A program made the position numbers and the translations under genes. From the NCBI GenBank assembly GCA_009711765.1, contig VEND01000067.1:1-52730 (forward strand): DNA of 52,730 nucleotides. The letters are read 5' to 3'. Positions 43,791-52,705 of the stretch are shown piece after piece; position 1 is the first letter of the stretch; every line of letters begins with the position of its first letter. The stretch is from Bacillota bacterium. GTDB lineage: Bacteria > Bacillota > Clostridia > Tissierellales > MES13. The notes beneath the pieces were generated by a model. That model was given only the letters and a program-made list of their open reading frames with translations. It ran no database searches and had not been told where the DNA came from.

Positions 43791-45198
43791 ATTTCAAATC
43801 ATATTTTTTTATTTTATGTTGAAGGGTTTGTCTTTTAACTTTTAATTCTCTAGCTGCCTTTGAAATATTGAAATTCTCTGATTTTAACTTAGTTAATATT
43901 ATCCTTTTTTCTATATTAGTTAATATCTCCGGTAAAGAATTATTAAAATCTACTCTTTCAATAATTTTATCGTTAGTATTACCTTTATAATCCCTAATGT
44001 AGTAGGGAATGTGTTCAGTTTTTATGATATTATCATCTTTTTTAACATAATTCATAGCACCTTCAATAACATTTTGAAATTCCCTTACATTCCCTGGCCA
44101 ATCATAGGTTTTAAATAACTTAGATACCCTTTGTGAGACTTCTGTTATATTTTTATTTAATATTTTATTATATTTATTTATAAAATAATCACATAGTAAA
44201 CTTATATCCTCTTGTCTTTCCTTTAATGAAGGTATATATACATTTATAACACTTAATCTATAAAATAAATCCTTTCTTAGACTACCATTTTCTATAGCTT
44301 TTCTAGGGGGTTCATTTGTTGTTGCTATTATTCTTACATCAACAGGTATTTCCTTTGTATCCCCCACTCTTCTTATATAACCTTCTTGAAGCACTCTTAA
44401 AAGTTTAGATTGTAAAGTTAAGCCCATAGAATTAATCTCATCTAATAATAAGGTGCCCTTATTAGCTTGTTCAAAAAGTCCAGGTCTATCTATAGCTCCT
44501 GTAAAGCCTCCCTTTACAGTTCCAAATAATATCCCTTCTAATAAAGCCTCAGGAAGTGCTGCACAATTTTGGGCAACAAAGGGTTTATTCTTTCTATATC
44601 CACAATGATGTATACTTTGTGCGAACAATTCTTTCCCTGTTCCTGTTTCACCATATATTAATACACTTGATGGAGTATTTGATGCTTTCTTTGCTACATC
44701 TAATGCCCTTTTTATTTCTGTACTATTTCCTATAATATTTTTAAAAGTATACTTTTTTTTCTTGCTATCTTCACTATTATTATCTTCTTCTGATAATAAT
44801 TCTTGTTGCAAATCTACAAGTTGTTCTGATAATTCTTTAATATCAGTTATATCTCTAGCTATTTCTAATGCACCATATTTGATATCATCTTCAAATAAAG
44901 GAACTGTGGTATTTATGGTCGTTATCTTTTCACCTTTATAGTTTAAATAAGTTTGAACCTTATTTATTAAGGGCCTTCCTGTTTTCATAACTGTAAGTAA
45001 TGTACTAGAATCTTCATCTAAACTTGGGAAAATACTAAGTAAAGGGTTTCCTAATATTTTTTCTCTCTCTATTCCTTCTAATTTAGCCATTGCTTCATTA
45101 TAAATTATAGTTTTTCCATCTTTATCTATAACATGAATTCCATCGTCTAGATGGTGCAAAATATTTTGCATTATTAATTTTAATTTCTTCTTATCCAT
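43789..45198 (-). CDS. PAS-AAA+-Fis sigma-54 activator of the ornithine operon (RocR-like)
   Basis: 469 residues. Residues 8-115: PAS domain (HHLDDGIHVIDKDGKTIIYNEAMAKLEGIEREKILG). Residues 150-385: AAA+ sigma-54 interaction domain, with Walker A IYGETGTGKELFAQSIHH, the sigma-54 contact loop as GGFTGA (usually GAFTGA) and Walker B GTLLLDEINSM. Residues 420-469: Fis-type HTH (NISKAARELKVKRQTLQHKIKK). The PAS domain probably senses ornithine or arginine by analogy with RocR (inference). It is transcribed toward ord with 190 bp between them, which hold the enhancer sites and promoter. ATG at 45198 behind GGATGG. Confidence 0.93.
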   Translation of the reverse strand: MDKKKLKLIMQNILHHLDDGIHVIDKDGKTIIYNEAMAKLEGIEREKILGNPLLSIFPSLDEDSSTLLTVMKTGRPLINKVQTYLNYKGEKITTINTTVPLFEDDIKYGALEIARDITDIKELSEQLVDLQQELLSEEDNNSEDSKKKKYTFKNIIGNSTEIKRALDVAKKASNTPSSVLIYGETGTGKELFAQSIHHCGYRKNKPFVAQNCAALPEALLEGILFGTVKGGFTGAIDRPGLFEQANKGTLLLDEINSMGLTLQSKLLRVLQEGYIRRVGDTKEIPVDVRIIATTNEPPRKAIENGSLRKDLFYRLSVINVYIPSLKERQEDISLLCDYFINKYNKILNKNITEVSQRVSKLFKTYDWPGNVREFQNVIEGAMNYVKKDDNIIKTEHIPYYIRDYKGNTNDKIIERVDFNNSLPEILTNIEKRIILTKLKSENFNISKAARELKVKRQTLQHKIKKYDLK

Positions 45199-45267
45199 AA
45201 TACCATCCTTTAAACTCTTTTATATAAATTATATTTAAATATTTATTAAATTTCAATTATAAATAAA

Positions 45268-45288
45268 AAAGCACCTTTAAGATGCTTT
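45268..45288 (-). terminator. Terminator copy A of the chemotaxis-receptor remnant
   Basis: AAAGCA-CCTTTAAGA-TGCTTT hairpin with a T-run on the minus strand. The same hairpin is repeated at 47190-47210. Confidence 0.8.
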
Positions 45289-45450
45289 AATAATCAAAAT
45301 TCTCTATGTATTTTTTAAAGTTGTCAGAAAGCTTATTTACTTCAACAGCTTCCTCTGTTATGTCTTTAGCAGTCTCAGAAATATGGTTTATAGTATTTTT
45401 CATACTTTCTAACGTTTATATTCTTAATAGAATTTATAATACTTTATTAT
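45287..45450 (-). pseudogene. 3' remnant of a methyl-accepting chemotaxis protein gene (copy A)
   Basis: The minus strand encodes NKLSDNFKKYIENFDY-stop, the C-terminal end of a chemotaxis receptor, after ISETAKDITEEAVEV. It is about 80-90% identical by eye to copy B (47209-47430). Compared with copy B it lacks an internal stretch of about 64 bp between two short ATTTA repeats, a frame-breaking deletion. Nothing upstream continues the gene. No start codon is left. Confidence 0.8.
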
Positions 45451-45657
45451 ATATAAATCTCAATTAAGTAATTTATTCAATATAGTAGATTTTCCTATAT
45501 AGAATTATCTACCATTATCCTACGTTAATTCTAGATTTAAACTCATAAATTTTCTTATGATATTTTTAGAAGTCTAAAATATTACAATATGAAATATAAA
45601 TTATTAATTTTAAATTTCATCTACAAACTATCCTAGCATTTTGATAGTAACTATAGA

Positions 45658-46773
45658 TTAGTTACCATAATTAATTTTAATACTACAAGGAATCCCTTCT
45701 TTACCCGCAGCATTTACTCCTCTAACAGCAAGAGTATTTATTCCATTGTGTAAGTTCCAGTCATATTTGTCTGATTCAATTTCAACCCATCCATTACTAT
45801 TAATATTAATCTCATAATGACTAAACCATTTCATATTGTTTTGAAAAGTTAATGTATAATTTGGCTCTGCTGCGAAATGACCCATATGCTCTTTATAATC
45901 ATCATTAGTTTTAATATTAAAGTCTTTAATAACTTTATTTAAATCTGTCTTTTCTTTGTATTTGAAGATAATTATAGAATTGTTTATAGAAAAATATAAA
46001 TCTTCAGGTTTATTAGTAAATATATTGTTATCATCACAAGTTCCTTGAAATGTCATAAAAGGTTCTTTTCCATCTAAAATAAGAGTCAAATTCATTTCTT
46101 TACCGTCTAGGCTATATGGAATAATAACATATCCAAAGTAATTATTAATAAAATTCTTATAATTATTTATGTACTTATCTAGATTAATATCATTTTCTTT
46201 TGCATAGTCTTTAGGAACAATAAACTCAATATTATCAAATAAATTTTCGCATTTTAATTTATACATATCATAGAAATTCAAATAATTACTTTGATATTTT
46301 GCATATATACTAAACTGAGGGTCTACAAAAATCCACTTTTTAAGTTTATTTGACCATACTTCTGATGCAACATGCCCCATACCAAAACCACCATAATCTG
46401 CATCTTTACTTCTAACTCCTATTCTACGTGAAACGTATCCTAAGGATAATAAAATATCAGCCGTAACCCTTCCATATTCAACACATCTATATCTTTCACC
46501 CTTTTTAACTTTCTTTAATATTTCATATGAGGACATATTCTTTGGAGCTTGATTCATGCCGTCATGTTTCCATTGAGAACTAACCCATTCCATAGTTTTC
46601 AATATTATTTCAGGATCTTTATATTCTAACAGATTAATTTTGTTAAGGACATAATCTCTTAATAACTTAATTTCTTCTGTATCTAGATTTTTATCTATTG
46701 GTATTGTCTTATACCTATTATCAAGTATATAATTTGATGATTCTAATACAGTTATTTTCTTTAATATCTGCAT
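45658..46773 (-). CDS. Transglutaminase-like cysteine protease-fold protein
   Basis: 371 residues. ATG at 46773 is chosen (GGGGGGAG eight bases upstream; an upstream in-frame ATG at 46812 has none). No signal peptide. The transglutaminase-like core at about 85-175 has the triad in order: Cys in GERYRCVEYGRVTADILLSLGY, His in GMGHVASEVWS and Asp in WIFVDPQFSIY. The C-terminal part (about 330-371) looks like an Ig-like strand domain (GWVEIESDKYDWNLHNGINTLAVRGVNAAGKEG). Substrate unknown. It is flanked by two remnants of the same chemoreceptor gene, so it may have arrived by insertion or been trapped by a duplication. Confidence 0.8.
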   Translation of the reverse strand: MQILKKITVLESSNYILDNRYKTIPIDKNLDTEEIKLLRDYVLNKINLLEYKDPEIILKTMEWVSSQWKHDGMNQAPKNMSSYEILKKVKKGERYRCVEYGRVTADILLSLGYVSRRIGVRSKDADYGGFGMGHVASEVWSNKLKKWIFVDPQFSIYAKYQSNYLNFYDMYKLKCENLFDNIEFIVPKDYAKENDINLDKYINNYKNFINNYFGYVIIPYSLDGKEMNLTLILDGKEPFMTFQGTCDDNNIFTNKPEDLYFSINNSIIIFKYKEKTDLNKVIKDFNIKTNDDYKEHMGHFAAEPNYTLTFQNNMKWFSHYEININSNGWVEIESDKYDWNLHNGINTLAVRGVNAAGKEGIPCSIKINYGN

Positions 46774-47189
46774 ATTTACTCCCCCCACATTTTTTATTTT
46801 TCTTATAAACATATTCAGTGCTATTTCAGTTTATTTTATTATTTTCATCTGATCTATAATATTTTCTCTTATTCATTAACTAACTTCTAGATAATTTTAC
46901 AATTACCTCTACTAAGTTTTAACTTTTTTTCTATATTCAAATAAGAGTGATTTAATTATATTTACTTATATAAAATTTAGTAATCTCTCTTTCAAATCTA
47001 TTATAAACAATGCTTTGGCTGCTTATTTCTACCTTTACTAATCGTCAATTTTATAGGTTAATCCAAGTACACTTTGTAGTGTATACGTCCCCTCACACTT
47101 CTGTCAATCAAATCTTAATAGAACTATTAAATCCCCTCTTTTGTCTAATCTAGTATATCAAAAAAATTATACTTTTTTATACAATAAAA
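46774..47189. other. 416-bp intergenic region with an operator-like palindrome
   Basis: No gene is supported. At about 47069-47088 the plus strand reads GTACACT-TTGT-AGTGTATAC, an inverted repeat, and a TTGACA lies nearby on the minus strand (47101-47106). TATACA 16 bp downstream could be its -10. This looks like a MerR-type operator/promoter, possibly for the transglutaminase-like gene. Confidence 0.4.
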
Positions 47190-47210
47190 AAAGCACCTTT
47201 AAGATGCTTT
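47190..47210 (-). terminator. Terminator copy B of the chemotaxis-receptor pseudogene
   Basis: The same AAAGCA-CCTTTAAGA-TGCTTT hairpin as at 45268, followed by T-runs on the minus strand; it starts at the pseudogene stop codon. Confidence 0.85.
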
Positions 47211-48066
47211 AACAATCAAATGTCTCTATGTATTTTTTTAAGTTGTCAGAAAGCTTATTTAGATCCTTAGAATAATTTTTAATTTCTTCTATATTAGTAA
47301 ATTGTTCTAAGGATTTCTTAATTTACTTCAACAGCTTCCTCTGTTATACCTTTAGCAGTCTTAGAAATATGGTTTATAGTATTTTTCATACCGTCTTTTT
47401 TAACGTTTATATCCTTTATAAAAATTATAATATTTTTCACTTTACTTTGCATTTCATTTATAGAATCATATATTATATTAAAGGAATTTTAGTATCACTC
47501 ACAGCTTTATTTTGCTTACTAATTATAAATTCATTATTTGTAACTATTTTCTCAACAACCTTAGTTTTTGTGTTAATATCATTCATAATGTTTTTAATAT
47601 TATTAGTTTCATCTGAAACTTTAACAGATAATTTTCTAATCTCTTCTGATACTACCGAAAAACCTTTGTCAGCTTCACCGGCTCTTGCTGACTTTATAGC
47701 AGCATTTAAAGCTAAAAGGTTGGTTAGTTAGTTAGTTTGTTTGTTTTGATACATTAGTTATCGTTTAAGAGCTAAGATATCTCATTGATCGCTTTGACTT
47801 TTCAAAGTATTTCCTACATCATTAATAGCCATATCTAAGCTATTTTTAACATTTTCTGAATATGAAACTAACATTTCCTTTTTAGATTTTTAGATTTCAT
47901 CAGATACTTTATCAACAATAAAAAATTCCATGACTATTAAAGGTATTATTGAAATTAATACAAATAAAAGCATTAACTGATTTTGTAAAGACATTTTACT
48001 ATCTCCTAATTTAATTTTAAACTTATTAAATTCTTTAAAATTTATTTTAATCCCCTTTAATTTCAT
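47209..48066 (-). pseudogene. Degraded methyl-accepting chemotaxis protein gene (copy B)
   Basis: Minus-strand fragments: start MKLKGIKINFKEFNKFKIKLGDSKM, a membrane helix (LMLLFVLISIIPLIVMEFF), then DKVSDEI and an in-frame TAA. Next come SYSENVKNSLDMAINDVGNTLKSQ and another stop. After a tetranucleotide-repeat junction the cytoplasmic signalling hairpin continues: [46 protein letters not shown]. The end is DLNKLSDNLKKYIETFDC-stop. The HAMP region, most of the sensor domain and the first half of the signalling domain are missing, with several frame shifts. Not functional. Confidence 0.9.
47719..47748. repeat. Short tetranucleotide tract in the pseudogene
   Basis: GGTT/AGTT units change to TTTG units on the plus strand over about 30 bp. 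The tract sits exactly at the junction where the upstream half of the receptor is missing, so it probably marks a slippage or end-joining event. Confidence 0.7.
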
Positions 48067-48164
48067 TAATTAACCCCTTTCTTTTTACAGTCTAAATTAA
48101 TCTTATTAAGTATTTTTTTATATAAATTAATAAACTGTTAAACTTGGTTAAATACATCAAAAAA

Positions 48165-48198
48165 GAAAAAGAGAGCTGATTAATCAGCTCTCTTTTTC
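48165..48198. terminator. Bidirectional terminator after phoR
   Basis: Perfect 16-bp arms (GAAAAAGAGAGCTGAT and its complement) around a 2-nt centre; A- and T-runs are part of the stem. Confidence 0.88.
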
Positions 48199-48307
48199 GA
48201 AATAGGAAGATCTATGTTTATAAGTTGCTGGCTCAATTTGTTACTAAATACATTATATTTAAACATTATTAATTGTAAATTAACAATTTGTTAAAAGTTG
48301 ATTAAAT

Positions 48308-50065
48308 TTAATCTATTGGAATTTTTACTATAAATTCAGTACCTTCATTAACTTCACTTTTAACGTCTATTTTACCGTTAAATGCTATAATTATATGTTT
48401 AACAATTGCTAAACCAAGACCTGTACCTCCAACTCTTCTTGATCTTGCCTTATCTACTCTATAAAATCTTTCAAATAATCTTGTTAGGTGTTCTTTATCA
48501 ATACCAATTCCAGTATCTTTTATTTTAATGACTATATTTTTATTTTCAACACATGAACTAACCTTTACTTTACCACCTTCTGGTGTATATTTAATTCCAT
48601 TATCAACTAGATTGATTACCATTTGTTTAAACCAAGTTTTATTACCATGTATTATTGGTAGATCAGTGCTAATCTTCTTTTCAATAGTTATATTCTCTTT
48701 GTTAGCTATGCCATCTAAAACTTCTATGACCTCTTCAATTGATTTAGTTACATCTATCTTTACTTTATTAACCATATTATGTTTATTCTCAATTTCAGAT
48801 AGAACTAATAAATCTTGTATTAAAGTTGTTAACCTTCCTGTTTCTATATCTATTATATCTATAAATTTATCCCGTACTTCCTTTTTTTCAGCTGCTCCAC
48901 TTTTTAATGTTTCTACAAATCCTTTGATTGATGTTAGCGGCGTTTTTAGTTCGTGGGATACATTAGCAACAAAATCTTTTCTCATTCTTTCAAGCTTTCT
49001 AATTTCAGTTATATCTTGAATTAATATAACTACACCTATTTTTCTATTAGGATTATCTAAAAGCTTAATAGGATTTGAGTATATGTTTAATATTCTATTT
49101 TGGGGTTCAAATATCTCTATCTCATTTTTTGAACTCTCATTTTCCTTTATTAATCTATGGATTTGTTCATCTAGATTATTGTTTCTTATAACTTCTAAAA
49201 TAAACTTATCCTTTGCATTTTCTTCTTTTATACCAAAAATCTTTTCAGCAGCTGGATTTATAAACATTATTCTTTTATTATTATCTAAAGCAATAACTCC
49301 ATTAATCATACTAGTTAATATAGCCTTATTTTTAGTACTTCTATCCTGTATTTCATTAATATTTTCTTCTAATTTCTGACTCATTATATTAAAGTTATTA
49401 GCAAGTATCCCTAATTCATCATCTGTATTATAATAAACTCTCTTTCCATAATTTCCATTTGATATACTTTTTGTTGCTATTGTTAATTCTTTAATAGGAT
49501 CTGTTACTTTTCTTACATATCTAAAACCTAATATTAAAGCTACTAATAATCCTGCACATATTGAAACTATTATATATTCAAACAATACTTTATTAGACTT
49601 ACTAATATCTTCTAATGCTACAGATAATCTTATTACAGATATTGCTTCATTTTCTTTTTCAAAGGGAATAGCTACATAAAACATGCTTCTTTTTAGTGAA
49701 TCACTATACCTTTCACTAACTCCTATTTCCCCTTTATAAGCCCTTTGTATTTCTGGTCTATATTTATGATTATTTAATTCATCTAAATCCTTAGCAGAAT
49801 CTCCTATAACTTGACCTTCTTCGTTTATAAAAGTTACCCGGGCATTTACTTTTTTAGAAAAATCTAAAGCTAAATTATCTAACTCAGAAATATCTAATCC
49901 ATCATATCTTGATAAAAAATCTCTAATTAATTTAGAATTAGAGATTAATTTCTCTTTTACATTTTCTATATAGTTACCTCTTAATAAACTTAGCGTTAAA
50001 AAACCTGTTGTTAATACGCCAATTAATATTAAGGCAACAAAAGTTATAAATATTTTTCTTTGCAT
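48308..50065 (-). CDS. phoR: PhoR-like sensor histidine kinase (membrane, HAMP, PAS)
   Basis: 585 residues. TM1 at about 5-27; extracellular sensor 30-160; TM2 at about 163-183 (IIVSICAGLLVALILGF); HAMP 185-238; PAS 245-345 (SMINGVIALDNNKRIMFINPAAEKIFG). The HisKA acceptor is FVANVSHELKTPLTSIKGFVETLKSG; HATPase has DNGIKYTPEGGKV, IKDTGIGIDKEHLTRLFERFYRVDKARSRRVGGTGLGLAIVKHI. It phosphorylates the regulator encoded just upstream (12 bp). The domain order matches PhoR/WalK-type kinases; the actual signal cannot be told and no pst or phoU genes are nearby. ATG at 50065 behind AAAGGGAG. Confidence 0.88.
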   Translation of the reverse strand: MQRKIFITFVALILIGVLTTGFLTLSLLRGNYIENVKEKLISNSKLIRDFLSRYDGLDISELDNLALDFSKKVNARVTFINEEGQVIGDSAKDLDELNNHKYRPEIQRAYKGEIGVSERYSDSLKRSMFYVAIPFEKENEAISVIRLSVALEDISKSNKVLFEYIIVSICAGLLVALILGFRYVRKVTDPIKELTIATKSISNGNYGKRVYYNTDDELGILANNFNIMSQKLEENINEIQDRSTKNKAILTSMINGVIALDNNKRIMFINPAAEKIFGIKEENAKDKFILEVIRNNNLDEQIHRLIKENESSKNEIEIFEPQNRILNIYSNPIKLLDNPNRKIGVVILIQDITEIRKLERMRKDFVANVSHELKTPLTSIKGFVETLKSGAAEKKEVRDKFIDIIDIETGRLTTLIQDLLVLSEIENKHNMVNKVKIDVTKSIEEVIEVLDGIANKENITIEKKISTDLPIIHGNKTWFKQMVINLVDNGIKYTPEGGKVKVSSCVENKNIVIKIKDTGIGIDKEHLTRLFERFYRVDKARSRRVGGTGLGLAIVKHIIIAFNGKIDVKSEVNEGTEFIVKIPID

Positions 50066-50077
50066 TTTTATCTCCCT

Positions 50078-50767
50078 TTAGACCATCTTATATCCTATAC
50101 CTCTAACAGTTTCTATATATTTTTTATTATTTCTATCTTCTATTTTTTTTCTTATATGTCTTATATGAACATCTACTGTTCTTGTCCCTCCATAATAATC
50201 ATATCCCCAAACTTCATCTAATAAAAAGTTTCTTGATAAAACTTTTCCTCTATTATCTGCAAGTATCTTTAATAACTCAAATTCTTTTAAAGTTAGTTCT
50301 AATTTATTATTACCCTTAGTTACCTCATGTTTTTCACTATCAATTATTATGTCATCTATAGTTATTATATGATTTTTTTCAGTATCTACTTTTTTAATTC
50401 TTCTTAAAACAGCTTTAATTCTCGCCATTAACTCCCTTACACTAAAGGGTTTAGTTATATAGTCATCTGCTCCAATTTCAAGTCCAAGAACCTTATCTGT
50501 TTCTTCTCCTTTAGCTGTTAACATTATAATAGGTATATCCTTTGTATCATTATTCATTTTTATTTTTCTACAAACTTCAATTCCATCAATTCCTGGTAAC
50601 ATTAAATCAAGTATTACTAAATTAGGTTTTTCTTTAGTTGCCTTTTCTACTGCTTCATTTCCATCATAGGCTATAACTACTTCATAACCTCCATTTTCAA
50701 GGTTGAATTTTATAAGTTCTACTATATGTTCTTCATCATCAACTACTAAAATCTTTCCATAATTCAT
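50078..50767 (-). CDS. phoP: PhoP/PhoB-type response regulator (OmpR family)
   Basis: 229 residues. Receiver domain 1-120: acidic pair DDEEH, phospho-Asp in LVILDLMLPGIDGIEV (about 53), Thr in IIMLTAKGEE, Lys in DDYITKPFSVREL. The winged-helix DNA-binding domain covers 130-229, with LTLKEFELLKILADNRGKVLSRNFLLDEVWGYDYYGGTRTVDVHIRHIRKKIED. It should bind direct repeats near target promoters after phosphorylation by the adjacent kinase. Its ATG overlaps the stop codon of ylmD by one base (TAATG), so its translation is coupled to that gene. The target regulon is unknown. Confidence 0.92.
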   Translation of the reverse strand: MNYGKILVVDDEEHIVELIKFNLENGGYEVVIAYDGNEAVEKATKEKPNLVILDLMLPGIDGIEVCRKIKMNNDTKDIPIIMLTAKGEETDKVLGLEIGADDYITKPFSVRELMARIKAVLRRIKKVDTEKNHIITIDDIIIDSEKHEVTKGNNKLELTLKEFELLKILADNRGKVLSRNFLLDEVWGYDYYGGTRTVDVHIRHIRKKIEDRNNKKYIETVRGIGYKMV

Positions 50768-51597
50768 TATAATACCTCCTTATTTTCCTTTAACTTTATA
50801 AAGGCTCCCATTCTTCCTGTTATACCTTTTTCTTTTCTATAAGAAAAAAACAAATCATTATTGCAACTTGTACATAAATCACTTACTATTATATTTCTAT
50901 TTGGTATTCCCTTTTCCTTTAACACTATCATATTTGCTTTTTTTAAATCTAGATGCCATTTACCTTTAGCGGTTGATTTTAGTACACCTTGGAGGTTTGT
51001 AAAATTCTCGTTAAATTTATTTTTCACATCTTGTCCTACCTCATAACAACATTTACCTATAGAAGGTGCTATCCCTACTATAATATCTTTAGGGTTACTG
51101 TTATAGGTATCAATCATTTTATCTATCATTTTTCCAGCAATTTTATTTACAGTTCCTTTCCAACCACCGTGGGCTATGCCTACTACTTTTTTATTTTTAT
51201 CAAGATAAAATAATGGTACGCAATCTGCATAATAAGTAAAAAGGGTAATTTCAGGTTTATTAGTTAACATTCCATCTATTTGATTTGAATGTAACTGATT
51301 TTTTATACCATTATTTGTATTTGGTTTAGTTATAATTTCTATGTTAGTACTATGAACTTGATCAGATGATACTAACCTTTCTTTATTTGTGTTTAATATA
51401 TCAAAAACAAATTTAAAATTACTCTTAATATTATCTAACTCATCATTAGTTTTTATTCCTAAATTAAGACTTTTATAATCCCCTGTACTAACTCCACCTA
51501 CTCTAGTAGTAAACATATGATTAACTAATCCTGTCTTTTCTAGTTCAGAAATAGTATAATACTTTAATTTGTTATATCTTTTTAATTTAAAAGCCAC
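50767..51597 (-). CDS. ylmD: YfiH/YlmD family purine nucleosidase / multicopper polyphenol oxidase-like protein (LACC1 family)
   Basis: 276 residues. Family motifs: VNHMFTTRVGGVSTGDYKSLNLG, SSDQVHSTNIEI, TYYADCVPLFYLDKNKKVVGIAHGGWKGTVNKIAGKMID, VGIAPSIGKCCYEVGQDV and CTSCNNDLFFSYRKEKGITGRMGAFI. The His/Cys residues form the zinc/active site. Family members catalyse purine nucleoside phosphorolysis or adenosine deamination (LACC1/YfiH); the older laccase name is misleading. The start is GTG at 51597 behind AAGGAGG. Coupled to phoP downstream. Confidence 0.93.
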   Translation of the reverse strand: MAFKLKRYNKLKYYTISELEKTGLVNHMFTTRVGGVSTGDYKSLNLGIKTNDELDNIKSNFKFVFDILNTNKERLVSSDQVHSTNIEIITKPNTNNGIKNQLHSNQIDGMLTNKPEITLFTYYADCVPLFYLDKNKKVVGIAHGGWKGTVNKIAGKMIDKMIDTYNSNPKDIIVGIAPSIGKCCYEVGQDVKNKFNENFTNLQGVLKSTAKGKWHLDLKKANMIVLKEKGIPNRNIIVSDLCTSCNNDLFFSYRKEKGITGRMGAFIKLKENKEVL

Positions 51598-51618
51598 GAC
51601 GATTCCTCCTTTTTATTT

Positions 51619-51655
51619 AAAAAAACGTAGAAACTCTATAAATAGAATTCCTACG
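51619..51655 (-). terminator. Terminator after nrdR
   Basis: CGTAGGAATTCTAT / ATAGAGTTTCTACG stem (one or two mismatches) followed by T7 on the minus strand, just after the nrdR stop. Confidence 0.88.
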
Positions 51656-51660
51656 ATATT

Positions 51661-52116
51661 TTACTTCTCATCTAAAATTTTTTTAAGTTCATCCATAAAG
51701 GTATTAATATCTTTAAATTGTCTATATACTGATGCAAATCTTACATATGCAACCTCATCGATTTCTTTTAAACTCTCCATTACCATTTCACCAATTAATT
51801 CCGCTGTGATTTCTCTTTCTAATGAATTATTTAATTTTTTCTCTATATCATCAGCAATTTTTTCCATGTTTTTCATTGATACTGGTCTTTTTTCACAAGC
51901 CCTTATTAAACCATTTAATAATTTACTTCGACTATATGGTTGTCTTGTTCCGTCCTTTTTCTTTACAACTAAAGGTATCTCTTCTACTTTTTCATATGTT
52001 GTAAATCTTTTTTTACAATTTGTACATTCCCTTCTTCTTCTTATAGCCTGTCCTTCGTCAGTTGGTCTTGAATCTACTACCTTACTTTCAAAATAATCGC
52101 AATAGGGACACTTCAA
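51661..52116 (-). CDS. nrdR: Transcriptional repressor NrdR
   Basis: 151 residues. N-terminal zinc ribbon [42 protein letters not shown], then an ATP-cone domain ([31 protein letters not shown]). It represses ribonucleotide reductase genes according to (d)ATP level. The start is TTG at 52116 with AAAGGGGGAG upstream. No nrd genes are in the window. Its place between ylmC and ylmD is common in Clostridia. Confidence 0.97.
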   Translation of the reverse strand: MKCPYCDYFESKVVDSRPTDEGQAIRRRRECTNCKKRFTTYEKVEEIPLVVKKKDGTRQPYSRSKLLNGLIRACEKRPVSMKNMEKIADDIEKKLNNSLEREITAELIGEMVMESLKEIDEVAYVRFASVYRQFKDINTFMDELKKILDEK

Positions 52117-52212
52117 TTGTACTCCCCCTTTCGTATATTCATCATATAATGAATTATATTATATTTTTTTTCTTATGTCTAATTAAATTAATATTTTTTT
52201 ATATGTAACTTT

Positions 52213-52482
52213 CTATGAATCATTATCAGGATTAAAAGTACCATAATCTGTTTCATAATTAATTAGTATAACATCTTTACCTATCTTTACTATGTCTTTC
52301 CATGTAATTACTATATCATTTTCCTTTCCAAAAAAACCTAATATTTTACCTGGTCCAGGAATTATTATTGCTTCTATTATACCCTTTTGTAAATTCACCT
52401 CTATATCACTTATAAGGCCTAATCTTGAACCATCCCTAACATTAACTACTTCTTTTTCAGATAAATCTGAGGTTTTTAACAT
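52213..52482 (-). CDS. ylmC: YlmC/YmxH family sporulation-associated PRC-barrel protein
   Basis: 89 residues. MLKTSDLSEKEVVNVRDGSRLGLISDIEVNLQKGIIEAIIIPGPGKILGFFGKENDIVITWKDIVKIGKDVILIN is the typical YlmC/YmxH sequence: a single PRC barrel with the G-x-LG-x-I-x-D pattern. In firmicutes the gene often lies just downstream of sigE/sigG, which may therefore be outside the right edge. Function unknown; membership in a sporulation neighbourhood is the main clue. ATG at 52482 behind GGTGATGAT. Confidence 0.92.
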   Translation of the reverse strand: MLKTSDLSEKEVVNVRDGSRLGLISDIEVNLQKGIIEAIIIPGPGKILGFFGKENDIVITWKDIVKIGKDVILINYETDYGTFNPDNDS

Positions 52483-52628
52483 ATCATCACCTACTTATCC
52501 TTTTTATAATATATTTATAATAACTTGTCTTTAAATATTACTAATCTTTTACTTTTTTTATAGAAATTTATTTTATTTTAATCAACTGAAAAATAAAAAG
52601 GGACTGTCGGGAAATAGATAGCTAAAAA

Positions 52629-52661
52629 AAACAGTACAATGACATAATCATTGTACTGTTT
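52629..52661. terminator. Perfect hairpin near the right edge
   Basis: AAACAGTACAATGA / TCATTGTACTGTTT, a 14-bp perfect stem with a 5-nt loop and A/T runs on both sides. Could terminate transcription in either direction. Confidence 0.8.
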
Positions 52662-52676
52662 TTAAATTTAAAAAAG

Positions 52677-52705
52677 AAAAAAAGGATGGCTAACGAAAAC
52701 CATCC
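52677..52705 (-). terminator. Terminator of a minus-strand gene beyond the right edge
   Basis: GGATGG / CCATCC stem (52684-52705); on the minus strand it is followed by T7 and more T-runs. It implies a minus-strand gene ending just outside the window. Confidence 0.75.

Larger units (their letters stand above)
45199..45657. other. 459-bp region holding a short chemotaxis-receptor remnant
   Basis: Only the remnant at 45287-45450 and its terminator hairpin are recognisable. The stretch 45450-45657 is AT-rich with no supported gene. Confidence 0.6.

Noticed and set aside
47369..47731. Plus-strand 120-codon frame
   Set aside because: Antisense to the degraded chemoreceptor gene; its apparent hydrophobic protein has no ribosome site.
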